Under the pieces are notes generated by a model that was not told the DNA's origin, did not search any database, and was given only the letters and a program-made list of their open reading frames with translations. Shown in pieces: positions 1-8,430 of a DNA stretch of 64,000 bases; position 1 is the stretch's first letter; every line of letters begins with the position of its first letter. The position numbers and the translations under genes were made by a program. The DNA is from Bacteroidales bacterium UBA4333 (lineage in GTDB: Bacteria; Bacteroidota; Bacteroidia; Bacteroidales; Paludibacteraceae): contig DGTP01000004.1 of NCBI GenBank assembly GCA_002394335.1, positions 1-64,000 of the forward strand. The letters are read 5' to 3'.

Positions 1-71
1 GTCCAACTTTTTGGGGTCACATCAGCGTGAGGTGCTGTTTTCTGTTATTCGCACTGTTTATCTTTGGATAC

Positions 72-449
72 TTATTGGAGCGAAGCCTGATAAGCGGCTG
101 CGTCCATGAGGGTGTCCAGTTCAGCGGGGTCGGCGATGCTGATCTTGATCATCCAGCCTTCGCCGTAAGGATCGTTGTTCACCAGTTCCGGCTGGTCGTT
201 GAGTGCCTCGTTGAACTCGAGCACTTCACCCGAAACAGGCATGTTGAGATCGCTGACGGTCTTCACAGCCTCTACCGAACCGAATACCTCTCCTTGTCCG
301 ATCTGTTCACCGATGGTGTCCACATCTACAAAGACGATTTCTCCAAGTTCTGACTGAGCATAATCGGTAATGCCCACAAAGGCCTCATTGCCTTCTACGC
401 GTATCCATTCATGTTCGCTGGTGTAGCGTATATTCTCAGGAAAATTCAT
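72..449 (-). CDS. gcvH: Glycine cleavage system H protein
   Basis: Small lipoyl carrier that shuttles the aminomethyl group between the P, T and L proteins of the glycine cleavage system in the cytoplasm. The 125-aa product has the normal family length. The lipoyl-attachment region reads GSVEAVKTVSDLNMP with the modified lysine at Lys63, and the N-terminal YTSEHEWIRVEGN segment is the usual family start. It begins with ATG 26 bases after the gldJ stop codon on the same strand, so it probably shares the gldJ transcript. The other glycine cleavage genes are not in the window. Confidence 0.96.
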   Translation of the reverse strand: MNFPENIRYTSEHEWIRVEGNEAFVGITDYAQSELGEIVFVDVDTIGEQIGQGEVFGSVEAVKTVSDLNMPVSGEVLEFNEALNDQPELVNNDPYGEGWMIKISIADPAELDTLMDAAAYQASLQ

Positions 450-475
450 GATAATAATGATTTATGGTTGTTACG

Positions 476-2206
476 TTATTTTTTAGCCGGTTGGGATGAG
501 ATCTGGTCGCCGACGGTGGACATAGCGCAGCGGAAACCGATCTGGTTGGAGCAGCGGTCTTGGTCCAGATAGCGTCGTGTACTGGGGCTGAGCCAGTAGA
601 TGCGGTCTGCCCAGCTGCCGCCTTTATAGACGCGTGTCTTCTTGGTGATACGCGGTGCGAGCACGTCGGTCGGGTCGATCTTCTTGCCTGCGAGGTCTGT
701 CAGACCGATGGTGTCCAATGGGAAGTCGGTGTCGATCTTGCTGGCGAAGTCGCCGTCCTTGTAGTCACGCTTGTCGTTGTCCGAGGTGAAGGTCAGCATG
801 AAGCATCCCACGGAGTCGAGTTTGTACTTGCCGTTCTCTTTGAGCGGCTCGCGGTAGATGTTACCACGGAAGGAGTTGTACTCGGTAACGGTCTGGTGGG
901 AGGTCTCACGGAAGACATCCAGCACCCACTCGTTGACATTACCCGCCATGTTGTATAGTCCGAAATCGTTCGGCAGGAAGGAGTTCACCGGACCGGTGAT
1001 CACATAGCAGTCGTTGAGGGCGCCGGACACACCCATCATATCGCCTTGTCCGCGAACGAAGTTGGCTTGCAGGCGGCCTACGTTCTTCTTGCTCAGATCA
1101 CGCGGGTGGTAGCCTGACCAGGGATATATCTTGTCCTCTACGGTGATTCCGTCTTCGCCGGCTACAGGTGCATAAGCGGCAAACTCCCACTCAGCCTCTG
1201 TCGGCAGACGGTAACCGGTAACGAGAATACCGTCCGCTTTGTTGACCTTGCGGTTGTTGCCGTAAGAGTCGCGCATCGGACGGCGTCCGTAATCGGGCGT
1301 ATAGTCTTTGCTGAAGAGATATTTCTCGGTGTTGAACACAAAATGGTCACGGATATAGTCGTACGGCACGCGGCAGACGAGGATAGTAGTGGTGTCCCAT
1401 GTGCCGAGACGCGGCTCAAACCCTGCATCGCGGAAGCGCTTGATTTCCTCTTTGGAGAAGTCTTTGAGTTCGCGCAAGGTGTCGAGGTGATAGCCGGGGT
1501 GTTGCTGGTTCCACTCCTCGATAGAGCCCTTGTCGGCAATCCACTCCGGATCCTGCATCTCTTCGAGCAGTGCCTCGCGGTCTTCTTCCGTGAGGGTGGT
1601 GTCGATCGGCCAGCGGTAGTTGAGCTCTGCGAAATTAGGAGCCTGGATAGCACCTGCCTGAATCAGCGCCAACTCGTTGACACGGTCGGTACGCCACTGG
1701 CAGTAAGCCATCGCTTGGTCCCACGTAACACCTACGATGGGATAGTGGGAGAAAGCAGGGTGTTTGAAGTAGTTCTCGAGGTAAGGCTCGTTGTAAGCCA
1801 GCTCGTCACGCCAAACGGTAGAGTCCGGCTTGGCTGCGTCCACCAGCTGCGGAGCGGTTTTACCGAAGACGATCTCCATCCAGTGGAGGTACTCGTTCCA
1901 GTTAAGACAAGTCACCTCATATTTGTCCATGTAGAAGGAACTTACCGTGATCTTACGGTCGAGGTTGTTACGCGGAGCGGTGATGAACTCATCTTGCTCA
2001 CCGGTAGTGAATGTACCACCTTGGATGGGCACCATACCGGTGGGGTTGACATTACCCAGATGGTCGTACGCCTCGAAATTGGTGGTTTTCTGGTCAAAGT
2101 AATTCCAACCCGTAGTATTGGAAACCTTGGTGTTCAAGTCACTCTGCTTGCAAGCACTCAGGCTTACCACAGAAAGCAGCAATAATAGCTTTGTTACCTT
2201 GTTCAT
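476..2206 (-). CDS. gldJ: GldJ-type gliding/T9SS lipoprotein
   Basis: Predicted outer-membrane lipoprotein needed for gliding motility and type IX secretion in Bacteroidota. I chose the ATG at 2206 because it gives a clear lipoprotein signal ending LSAC (Cys19). An upstream in-frame ATG at 2293 would put 29 extra residues, including promoter sequence, before it. The 576-aa length fits GldJ. After the signal comes the GldJ-like TTGWNYFDQKTTNFEAY segment, then a formylglycine-generating-enzyme (SUMF1/sulfatase-modifying factor) fold with VPIQGGTFTTGE, YRLPTEAEWEFAA, NMAGNVNEWVLDVF and a C-terminal KGGSWADRIYWLSP/GFRCAMS. GldK shares this fold, so GldK is the alternative, but the N-terminal segment and the absence of gldLMN next door favour GldJ. 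gcvH follows closely. Confidence 0.87.
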   Translation of the reverse strand: MNKVTKLLLLLSVVSLSACKQSDLNTKVSNTTGWNYFDQKTTNFEAYDHLGNVNPTGMVPIQGGTFTTGEQDEFITAPRNNLDRKITVSSFYMDKYEVTCLNWNEYLHWMEIVFGKTAPQLVDAAKPDSTVWRDELAYNEPYLENYFKHPAFSHYPIVGVTWDQAMAYCQWRTDRVNELALIQAGAIQAPNFAELNYRWPIDTTLTEEDREALLEEMQDPEWIADKGSIEEWNQQHPGYHLDTLRELKDFSKEEIKRFRDAGFEPRLGTWDTTTILVCRVPYDYIRDHFVFNTEKYLFSKDYTPDYGRRPMRDSYGNNRKVNKADGILVTGYRLPTEAEWEFAAYAPVAGEDGITVEDKIYPWSGYHPRDLSKKNVGRLQANFVRGQGDMMGVSGALNDCYVITGPVNSFLPNDFGLYNMAGNVNEWVLDVFRETSHQTVTEYNSFRGNIYREPLKENGKYKLDSVGCFMLTFTSDNDKRDYKDGDFASKIDTDFPLDTIGLTDLAGKKIDPTDVLAPRITKKTRVYKGGSWADRIYWLSPSTRRYLDQDRCSNQIGFRCAMSTVGDQISSQPAKK

Positions 2207-2254
2207 ATGAATAATATTAGTAAGTTTTCGTATATAATCACTAATTTCAGCCTG

Positions 2255-2286
2255 CAAAGTTACGATTATTTTTTCATATACGCAAG
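2255..2286 (-). promoter_or_regulatory. Promoter of gldJ-gcvH
   Basis: On the minus strand CTTG is followed by a 20-base spacer and TAACTTTG, a match to the Bacteroidota -33/-7 consensus. Transcription would start near 2248, about 40 bases before the gldJ ATG. Confidence 0.6.
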
Positions 2287-2353
2287 CGCGCACGCGTTTT
2301 TTTCATTAAAATTTAACTTTTTTCTCCCAAAATGCGTCAGTTTGCGCTTTAGA

Positions 2354-2385
2354 CTTGTTGAATTGTTGTTTTTTTCTTACCTTTG
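2354..2385 (+). promoter_or_regulatory. Promoter of folP-cdaA
   Basis: CTTG, 20-base spacer, TACCTTTG (2378-2385). The predicted start site (about 2392) lies only a few bases before the folP ATG at 2398, so the mRNA leader is very short. This is why a TTG at 2383, inside the -7 element, was not accepted as the folP start. Confidence 0.7.
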
Positions 2386-2397
2386 TCCCCGATTTTT

Positions 2398-3135
2398 ATG
2401 AACAGGACGCGAATAAATATCGGTGGGCAATGTCTGGACTTGGCTACTCCCGCGGTGATGGGGATTCTCAACGTGACGCCTGATAGTTTCTACGCCGCCT
2501 CCCGTGTGGCGGAGGACGAGGTGGTGGAGCGTGCTGCTGCGATGCTGGCTTCGGGAGCTGCGGTGTTGGATATCGGCGGCTGCTCGACCAGACCTCAGTC
2601 GCAGCCGGTGGACGGGGAGGAAGAATGGCGCAGGGTGGAACCGGCGTTGCGGGCTGTCCGGGAGGCTTTTCCCGCGGCGGTACTGTCGCTTGACACCTTC
2701 CGGGTGGAGGTGGCACGGCGGGCGCTGGAGTCTTTCGGGGCGCTGATCATCAATGACATATCCGGTGGCGGCGAGGCGATGTATGACCTGGTGCAGCGGA
2801 CGGGCGTGCCTTATGTGCTGACAGGTAGAGAACTGCCGGAGCGGATGCGTTCTTATCCGGGGCTGATATGCGATCCGGGGATAGGGTTTTTAGGTTCGAC
2901 GGAGGCGGACTACCGGGCACTCCGGGAGATGAAGAGAGGAGACTATCCTCTGCTGGTCGGGTTGTCGCGCAAGTCGATGATTTACAAGCCATTGGGTATT
3001 ACTCCGGCAGAGGCGCTTGCGCCTACTCAGGCGATGCATATGTACGCCCTGATGCACGGAGCGGATATCCTGCGAGTGCACGACGTGAAAGAGGCGGCGG
3101 AGACGGTTAAGATGTTTACAATGTTGGAAAAATAG
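2398..3135 (+). CDS. folP: Dihydropteroate synthase, compact form
   Basis: Condenses p-aminobenzoate with 6-hydroxymethyl-dihydropterin pyrophosphate in folate synthesis. Visible family motifs are VMGILNVTPDSFYAASR (pterin/diphosphate loop 1), DIGGCSTRP (loop 2; the usual residue after GG is E, Y or similar), LSLDTFRVEVA, INDISGG, CDPGIGF and the C-terminal LVGLSRKSMIYKPLG...RVHDVKEA. At 245 aa it is about 30-45 residues shorter than usual: after GVPYVLTG the segment normally holding the MHMxGTP motif and the following helix is missing, and the protein goes almost directly to CDPGIGF. cdaA starts 8 bases downstream, a gene order common in Bacteroidota. Confidence 0.93.
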   Translation: MNRTRINIGGQCLDLATPAVMGILNVTPDSFYAASRVAEDEVVERAAAMLASGAAVLDIGGCSTRPQSQPVDGEEEWRRVEPALRAVREAFPAAVLSLDTFRVEVARRALESFGALIINDISGGGEAMYDLVQRTGVPYVLTGRELPERMRSYPGLICDPGIGFLGSTEADYRALREMKRGDYPLLVGLSRKSMIYKPLGITPAEALAPTQAMHMYALMHGADILRVHDVKEAAETVKMFTMLEK

Positions 3136-3142
3136 AATAGCG

Positions 3143-3928
3143 ATGTTTGATTTATTAGCTTTGGATTTCAAGTTCAAGTACATAGTCGATATCCTGTTGG
3201 TGGCGGCTATCTTGTATGAGGGTTACCGGCTGTTGCGCCGTTCGGGCGCAGTGAACCTCTTCTGGGGGATATTGGCTTTTATAGTGGTGTGGTTTCTGGT
3301 GAAGTTTGTGTTCCAGTTGGACCTCACGGCGGCGATGTTCGACCGTATTATAGCGGTGGGAGCCTTGGCGCTGATTGTGATCTTCCAGGAGGAGATCCGT
3401 GCATTGTTCTACCGGATAGGATCGCGCTTCAGGGGCTTGCAGTTCAAGCATCTGCGTGCGGCTTCACAAACTATGGAGGACAAGCGTGCAGAGGCTATCC
3501 TGCGTGCGTGCAGTAATATGTCCCGCACCCGCACGGGCGCGTTGATTGTGATTGCCGGTAAGCAGGATCTCAAGGAGTTTGCCGATACAGGCGAGCGTAT
3601 AGATGCACGGATATCGACGCGTATGATCGAGAATATATTCTTCAAGAACACACCGTTGCATGACGGTGCGCTGATTATTGTGGGGGACAGGCTGCACTCG
3701 GCAGCGTGTATCTTGCCGGTGAGCAAGAACCAGGATATTCCGCAGCATTACGGTCTTCGTCACCGTGCAGCGTTGGGACTCACCGAGCGCTGCGACGCGC
3801 TGGCTATCGTGGTCTCGGAGGAAACGGGAAAAATCAGTATTGCTTCCGACGGTCAGATCAAGGAGGTCTCGGAGGACTTAATCCTTGTTAATCTTAGTGC
3901 CGCGTTTGACAGGAGCCGAACGGAATAG
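3143..3928 (+). CDS. cdaA: Membrane diadenylate cyclase (c-di-AMP synthase)
   Basis: Makes the second messenger c-di-AMP from two ATP. Three membrane helices lie in residues ~13-85. The DisA_N catalytic domain follows, with the DGA motif at 174-176 (PLHDGALIIV) and the RHR motif at 206-208 (YGLRHRAALG). Its length (261 aa) fits CdaA/YbbP rather than DisA. It follows folP by 8 bases and should be cotranscribed with it. Its last 51 bases overlap the 3' end of the convergent outer-membrane protein gene. Confidence 0.95.
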   Translation: MFDLLALDFKFKYIVDILLVAAILYEGYRLLRRSGAVNLFWGILAFIVVWFLVKFVFQLDLTAAMFDRIIAVGALALIVIFQEEIRALFYRIGSRFRGLQFKHLRAASQTMEDKRAEAILRACSNMSRTRTGALIVIAGKQDLKEFADTGERIDARISTRMIENIFFKNTPLHDGALIIVGDRLHSAACILPVSKNQDIPQHYGLRHRAALGLTERCDALAIVVSEETGKISIASDGQIKEVSEDLILVNLSAAFDRSRTE

Positions 3929-4885
3929 GCTCTGGTCGCGGCAGATGACGCACTGGCGCGGCTCGGGCAACTCGAACAATACGGTGAACTTGACACCCAC
4001 GAGGAGGTTATGAACCGCGCTGGCAAAACCGCTGGTGGTCATCACATCGTTCATGGTGATATTGTCTAACATCGTACGGGTTCCATAGACCGGAGCGGTC
4101 TCGCCGGTATTGTATCCTGACGGAAGGGTCAGGGCGGTTCTGTTGTCCGCCGTGTGAATATCCAGCAAGCCGTAGTCGGCAAAGAGTCCCAGACGGTATT
4201 GTACCTTGCTCTTCGGCACATCGAAGCCGCGCAGGTCGGTCAGGAAACCGAGGCGCAGACCTATCTCGGCGCTGACGTCCAGATTGAAGCGGAACTTGGC
4301 GTCGAAACTCTTCTCAAAAGGCACATTGTCAAAGAACTGGTACTCCGGCATGCTCTTGAAATCATCGAAGAAAGCATAGTCGCCGAAAGTGGTTATATTG
4401 GCTTTGGAGAAAGACTTGGTCAGCAGCGACAAGCCGGCTTTCACTCCCACCAATCCGTAGAATCTGCCCCATTGTCCGCCGATCATCACGGGCACTTGGA
4501 TCATCATGTTGCGGTACTGGTCGCGGCGGTCGTTGATCTGATAGACATAATTGAAACTCTCGCCCTGCAGATCCACTTGGTTGAAGAGCGTGTCGGCGGC
4601 ACTGGAGGAGCGGTTGAAACTCGTCATCCCGTAGTTGACCCCCACACCGATGTCAAAGATAAGGTGTTTCTTGTACTGCAAGTCGTACATAAGACCCAGA
4701 CCTCCGGCTACACCGAGGCTGTTGGGGTACTGGCTCGCCTGAGGCAGTAATGACCATTCTCCTACTTCTCCCCAAAGACCTATATGGTTCTTGATTTGGG
4801 CGTTCGCAGCCACGCTGAACACAGCCAGCAATGACAGAATTAAGTATCTTTGTACGATTTTCACGATTTTATTTGTATTTTTCAA
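3878..4885 (-). CDS. Outer-membrane beta-barrel protein, function unknown
   Basis: Secreted protein of about 335 aa with an N-terminal signal sequence (LILSLLAVFSVAANA, then Q). The alternating hydrophobic/aromatic strands (GGLGLMYDLQYKKHLIFDIGVGVNYGM, VMIGGQWGRFYGLVGVKAGLSL, LVGVKFTVLFEL) suggest an outer-membrane barrel of the PorT/OmpA-like type. No ATG is available near the start: the upstream frame closes at a stop just before a TTG at 4885, and a GTG at 4864 would also leave a good signal peptide. A tail of about 20 residues after the last strand overlaps the cdaA 3' end. The exact role is unknown. Confidence 0.75.
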   Translation of the reverse strand: MKNTNKIVKIVQRYLILSLLAVFSVAANAQIKNHIGLWGEVGEWSLLPQASQYPNSLGVAGGLGLMYDLQYKKHLIFDIGVGVNYGMTSFNRSSSAADTLFNQVDLQGESFNYVYQINDRRDQYRNMMIQVPVMIGGQWGRFYGLVGVKAGLSLLTKSFSKANITTFGDYAFFDDFKSMPEYQFFDNVPFEKSFDAKFRFNLDVSAEIGLRLGFLTDLRGFDVPKSKVQYRLGLFADYGLLDIHTADNRTALTLPSGYNTGETAPVYGTRTMLDNITMNDVMTTSGFASAVHNLLVGVKFTVLFELPEPRQCVICRDQSLFRSAPVKRGTKINKD

Positions 4886-4903
4886 AAATTTTCAGTACCT
4901 TTG
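4872..4903 (+). promoter_or_regulatory. Promoter of metG
   Basis: TTTG (4872-4875), exactly 20 bases, then TACCTTTG (4896-4903). It overlaps the start-codon region of the divergent outer-membrane gene, so the two 5' ends are interleaved. Confidence 0.75.
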
Positions 4904-4947
4904 CACTCGCTTAGGCAAAAATACGCATAAAATACCAATTGCGGGTG

Positions 4948-4979
4948 CAAAAGTAATAAAAAAAATCAACATATACAAA
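4948..4979 (-). promoter_or_regulatory. Promoter of the outer-membrane barrel gene
   Basis: On the minus strand TTTG, 20 bases, TACTTTTG. Transcription would start near 4941 and run through the metG promoter before reaching the TTG start at 4885. Confidence 0.7.
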
Positions 4980-5015
4980 TTTTTTGCAAAATATCCACAA
5001 AAAATAACAAAAAGT

Positions 5016-7091
5016 ATGCAATTTAATCGAACTTTAATCACAGCAGCTCTTCCTTATGCCAATGGTCCTGTGCATATAGGGCATTTGGCAGGCGTGTATG
5101 TCCCGGCAGATATTTACGCCCGGTTTATGCGCCTGAAGGGCAAGGAGGTGTTGTTCGTCTGCGGTAGTGACGAGCATGGTGTGCCGGTCACTATCCGTGC
5201 GCGTAAAGAGGGGATTACCACCCAGGAGGTGGTGGACAGATACCACAATCTGATCAAGCGCTCTTTTGCCGATTTCGGTATATCGTTTGATATCTACTCG
5301 CGTACGACCTCCGAGACCCATCACCGCTTTGCGGCGGAGTATTTCCGCAAGATGTACGATGCGGGGCAGTTTGTGGAGGAGACCTCCGAGCAGTTCTATG
5401 ACCCGCAGACGGGACATTTCCTCACCGACCGTAACATCCGCGGCGAGTGTCCGCGCTGTCATTCTCTGGGAGCTTACGGCGACCAGTGCGAGAAATGCGG
5501 TGCCACGCTCTCGCCGGACGAGTTGATCAACCCCTATAACGCCGAGACCGGCAATCCCCTGGCGAAGAAAGAGACCAAACACTGGTATCTGCCGCTTGAT
5601 CAGTACCAGGGATGGCTGGAAGACTGGATCCTCAACCGCCACAAGGAATGGCGCCCGAATGTCTATGGACAGTGCAAGTCCTGGCTCGACGGCGGACTCA
5701 AACCCCGTGCCGTGACGCGTGACCTCGACTGGGGAATACCCGTGCCGGTAGAGGGGGCGGAGGGCAAGGTGCTCTATGTCTGGTTCGACGCCCCGATCGG
5801 ATATATATCCAACACCATCGAGCTCTGCCAATCCAACCCCGACAAATACGGAGACTGGCAGAAATGGTGGAAACAGGACGACACCCGCATGATCCATTTC
5901 ATCGGCAAAGACAATATCGTCTTCCACTGTATCGTCTTCCCTGCCATGCTCAAGGCGCAGGGATACAACCTGCCGGACAACGTGCCGTCCAACGAGTTCC
6001 TGAACCTTGAGGGCGACAAGATATCCACCTCCCGCAACTGGGCGGTGTGGCTCAACGAGTATCTGGAGGATTTCCCCGGCAAGCAGGACGTCCTGCGCTA
6101 TGTGCTGACCGCCAATGCGCCGGAGACCAAGGACAACGACTTCACCTGGGCGGACTTCCAGGCGCGCAATAATAATGAGTTGGTGGCCATCTACGGCAAT
6201 TTTATCAACCGTGCATTAGTGCTCACCAACAAGTATTTTGAGGGCAAGGTGCCGGCTTGCGGTGAACTCACCGACTACGACCGGCAGACCATCGAGGAGT
6301 TCAAGAACGTGAAAGCCACCTTGGAGGACTTGCTCAACAATTTCCGTTTCCGCGACGCACAGAAAGAGGCGATGAATCTCGCCCGTATAGGTAACAAGTA
6401 TCTGGCGGATACCGAGCCTTGGAAACTCGCCAAGACCGACTTGGAGCGCACCGCTACGGTGCTCCACCTCTCGCTCCAGATCGCAGCCAATCTGGCAATC
6501 GCTTTCGAACCTTTCCTGCCCTTCTCGTCTGCCAAGTTGAAGACGATGCTTCGTCTTGACGAGCAGATCGGATGGGATGATCTGGGACGTATCGATCTCC
6601 TCGCTGCAGGACAGTCCTTGGGCGAAGTGTCGCTGCTCTTCGAGAAAATCGAGGACGCCGCTATCCAGGGGCAGTTGGACCGTCTCGCGCGCATCAAAGC
6701 GGAGAACGAGGCGGAAGCCAAAGCCGAGGCGCTCAAAAACTGGCGCCCCTCGCCGGTCAAGGAGATGACTACCATCGATGACTTCGACAAGGCGGATATC
6801 CGTGTGGCTACGGTGCTGGATTGTCAGCCGGTGAAGAAATCGGAGCGTCTGCTGCAGTTCAAACTGGACGACGGCATGGGCGGCAGAACCATCTTGAGCG
6901 GAATAGCCCAGAGTTATCCCGATCCGTCGGTGCTGGTGGGCAAGCAGGTGCTGTTTATCGCCAATTTCCCGCCCCGCAAGATGATGGGACAGGAGAGCCA
7001 GGGAATGATTCTCTCGGCGGTTGACGCGGACGGCAAACTGGTGGTGACGACAGTCAGCGCACCGGTGAAAAACGGTGCGCAGGTAGGTTAA
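5016..7091 (+). CDS. metG: Methionyl-tRNA synthetase
   Basis: Charges tRNA-Met in the cytoplasm. The ATG at 5016 gives the normal start MQFNRTLITAALPYANGP; the longer upstream reading frame covers the promoter. Residues 20-23 are the HIGH signature (VHIGHLAG). A zinc-knuckle insertion has CPRC...CEKC (about residues 145-165), and the KMSKS loop is the variant KISTS (GDKISTSRN, about 333-340). A C-terminal tRNA-binding (EMAP/Arc1p-like) domain fills about residues 585-691, typical of dimeric enzymes. The final four bases overlap the convergent chromate-transporter gene. Confidence 0.98.
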   Translation: MQFNRTLITAALPYANGPVHIGHLAGVYVPADIYARFMRLKGKEVLFVCGSDEHGVPVTIRARKEGITTQEVVDRYHNLIKRSFADFGISFDIYSRTTSETHHRFAAEYFRKMYDAGQFVEETSEQFYDPQTGHFLTDRNIRGECPRCHSLGAYGDQCEKCGATLSPDELINPYNAETGNPLAKKETKHWYLPLDQYQGWLEDWILNRHKEWRPNVYGQCKSWLDGGLKPRAVTRDLDWGIPVPVEGAEGKVLYVWFDAPIGYISNTIELCQSNPDKYGDWQKWWKQDDTRMIHFIGKDNIVFHCIVFPAMLKAQGYNLPDNVPSNEFLNLEGDKISTSRNWAVWLNEYLEDFPGKQDVLRYVLTANAPETKDNDFTWADFQARNNNELVAIYGNFINRALVLTNKYFEGKVPACGELTDYDRQTIEEFKNVKATLEDLLNNFRFRDAQKEAMNLARIGNKYLADTEPWKLAKTDLERTATVLHLSLQIAANLAIAFEPFLPFSSAKLKTMLRLDEQIGWDDLGRIDLLAAGQSLGEVSLLFEKIEDAAIQGQLDRLARIKAENEAEAKAEALKNWRPSPVKEMTTIDDFDKADIRVATVLDCQPVKKSERLLQFKLDDGMGGRTILSGIAQSYPDPSVLVGKQVLFIANFPPRKMMGQESQGMILSAVDADGKLVVTTVSAPVKNGAQVG

Positions 7092-7654
7092 CCGTAGATG
7101 ACAAATCCCGCTATACCGGCGGCGATGATAAGCAGAATGGGGTGGCTGAGCAGATCGGTCACCCTGTTTTTATGTATCTCAGGCAGGATGGTAAAGATGC
7201 ACACCGCGCCGAAGATAACCCAACTGACGGGGTCGATGAATGTCTCCGGTTTCATCAGCAACAACGCGGCGGCTGCGATGAGTCCGATGACTGTGAAACG
7301 CAACATCCTGAGGGTCTGAACAAAATAGGGATTGTCGTTAAACCGCCGGCTGAGCCAGAAATAGAGTTTGCAGATCGTGAGCATGATAATCAGGCTCGGA
7401 AGGATAATAGCCGAAGTGGTGAGCAGGCTTCCCCAGACACTGCCGGTGGCGGTATAGCCGACGTATGTGGCGCAGTTTATGCCTATCGGACCGGGGGTCA
7501 CTTGGCTCACGGCGACGATGTCCACGAACTCCTGTTGTGTCATCCAACCGTATTTCTCCACCTCCATCTGGATAAGGGACAGAATGGCCAACCCTCCGCC
7601 GAAGCCGAAGAGACCGATCTTGAAGAATGATATGAAGAGCTGCAAGTAGAGCAT
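7088..7654 (-). CDS. Chromate transporter-family membrane protein, subunit 2
   Basis: A 188-aa membrane protein of the CHR family (ChrA half). The FFKIGLFGFGGGLAILSLI segment, the WMTQQEFVDIVAVSQVTPGPIGIN motif and about six hydrophobic helices are diagnostic. Bacteroidota typically encode the transporter as two adjacent half-length proteins, and the other half lies directly upstream (7667-8293), 12 bases away. The substrate in anaerobes is uncertain: chromate efflux is the family namesake, not something the sequence proves. It ends 4 bases into metG. Confidence 0.88.
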   Translation of the reverse strand: MLYLQLFISFFKIGLFGFGGGLAILSLIQMEVEKYGWMTQQEFVDIVAVSQVTPGPIGINCATYVGYTATGSVWGSLLTTSAIILPSLIIMLTICKLYFWLSRRFNDNPYFVQTLRMLRFTVIGLIAAAALLLMKPETFIDPVSWVIFGAVCIFTILPEIHKNRVTDLLSHPILLIIAAGIAGFVIYG

Positions 7655-7666
7655 GAGGGGATTTAT

Positions 7667-8293
7667 TTACGATTTTCCTTTCCTTCGTACATCGTACATT
7701 TGTCCTTCGTCCTTATTCTTTCCTTCGTCCTTATTGATTGATTGTACTACGAGCGTGATGACGATGGTGGCGAGGATGACCCACACGGGATTGACGCCTC
7801 CCAGCCAGATCAGCAACGCTGCCGCCAATGACACTGACAGCGGAAGAGCCGCCTTGATTTTGATTTTTGTATTTTGATTTTTTAATTCTCCCCCTATGGC
7901 GGAGCGTGCCATCTTGACCAGCGGTGCGGCAATCAAGGCTACCACCGCCGGACGGATGCCTTTGAAGACGGCTTCTACCGCCGGCAGTTCTTTCCACTCG
8001 CGGAAGACCATTGCTATCGTGAGGATGATTAGAAACGACGGCAACACTGCCCCCAACACTGCCCCGCAGACGCCTTTCCAGCCGCCGATGCGCCAGCCGA
8101 TGAAGATAGCCGAGTTGACGGCAATCAGTCCGGGCGCGGCTTGTGCGAGGGCGATCATGTTAAGAAACTCCTCCTCGTCGATCCAGCCCTTGCGGTCCAC
8201 TACCTCGCGTTGGATAAGCGGCAACATGGCATAACCTCCACCAAGGGTGAAGGTCCCGATCTTCAAATATGTCCAAAACAAGTTCCGGAACAT
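7667..8293 (-). CDS. Chromate transporter-family membrane protein, subunit 1
   Basis: The other half of the two-gene CHR transporter: LKIGTFTLGGGYAMLPLIQ, WIDEEEFLNMIALAQAAPGL and further hydrophobic helices. I place the start at ATG 8293 (MFRNLFWTYLKIG). The frame extends 13 codons upstream, but those codons are read through a 23-bp tandem repeat. Two stretches look like repeat-derived insertions: a lysine/asparagine-rich segment near residue 145 encoded by TTTTGATTTTT-type DNA, and a charged tail encoded by two 15-bp TCCTTCGTCCTTATT copies. Confidence 0.86.
   Translation of the reverse strand: MFRNLFWTYLKIGTFTLGGGYAMLPLIQREVVDRKGWIDEEEFLNMIALAQAAPGLIAVNSAIFIGWRIGGWKGVCGAVLGAVLPSFLIILTIAMVFREWKELPAVEAVFKGIRPAVVALIAAPLVKMARSAIGGELKNQNTKIKIKAALPLSVSLAAALLIWLGGVNPVWVILATIVITLVVQSINKDEGKNKDEGQMYDVRRKGKS
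7703..7735. repeat. 18-bp-period direct repeat in a gene tail
   Basis: TCCTTCGTCCTTATT occurs at 7703-7717 and again at 7721-7735. It encodes the DEGKNKDEG tail of the upstream chromate-transporter half and looks like intergenic low-complexity DNA that became coding. Confidence 0.75.
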
Positions 8294-8333
8294 AGACCGC
8301 TTTGCTGACAGAACATAGACCGCTTTGCTCACA
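8288..8333. repeat. 23-bp tandem duplication over a start codon
   Basis: Two copies of a 23-bp unit (8288-8310 and 8311-8333) differ by one base. The first copy contains the start codon of the chromate-transporter gene. The second supplies another ATG 23 bases upstream, which is out of frame. Confidence 0.85.
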
Positions 8334-8373
8334 GAGTACAGACAGGATTACTCTTAACGAACACATACTCGGT

Positions 8374-8411
8374 CTGTCAGCAGGCAGCGCCTGCGATCTG
8401 TAATCTGTCAG
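8374..8411. repeat. Dispersed intergenic repeat, copy 1
   Basis: A 38-bp stretch centred on the hairpin GCAGGC-AGC-GCCTGC (8380-8394), flanked by CTGTCA and TCTGTA. It matches 14676-14713 with about five differences, mostly in the loop. It lies between udk and the chromate-transporter genes. Confidence 0.7.
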
Positions 8412-8430
8412 TGAGCAACGCGAACGGTCT

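Noticed and set aside
2383..2397. Longer folP start at a TTG (2383)
   Set aside because: The TTG lies inside the TACCTTTG promoter element, so it would not be transcribed in full; ATG 2398 fits the family start.
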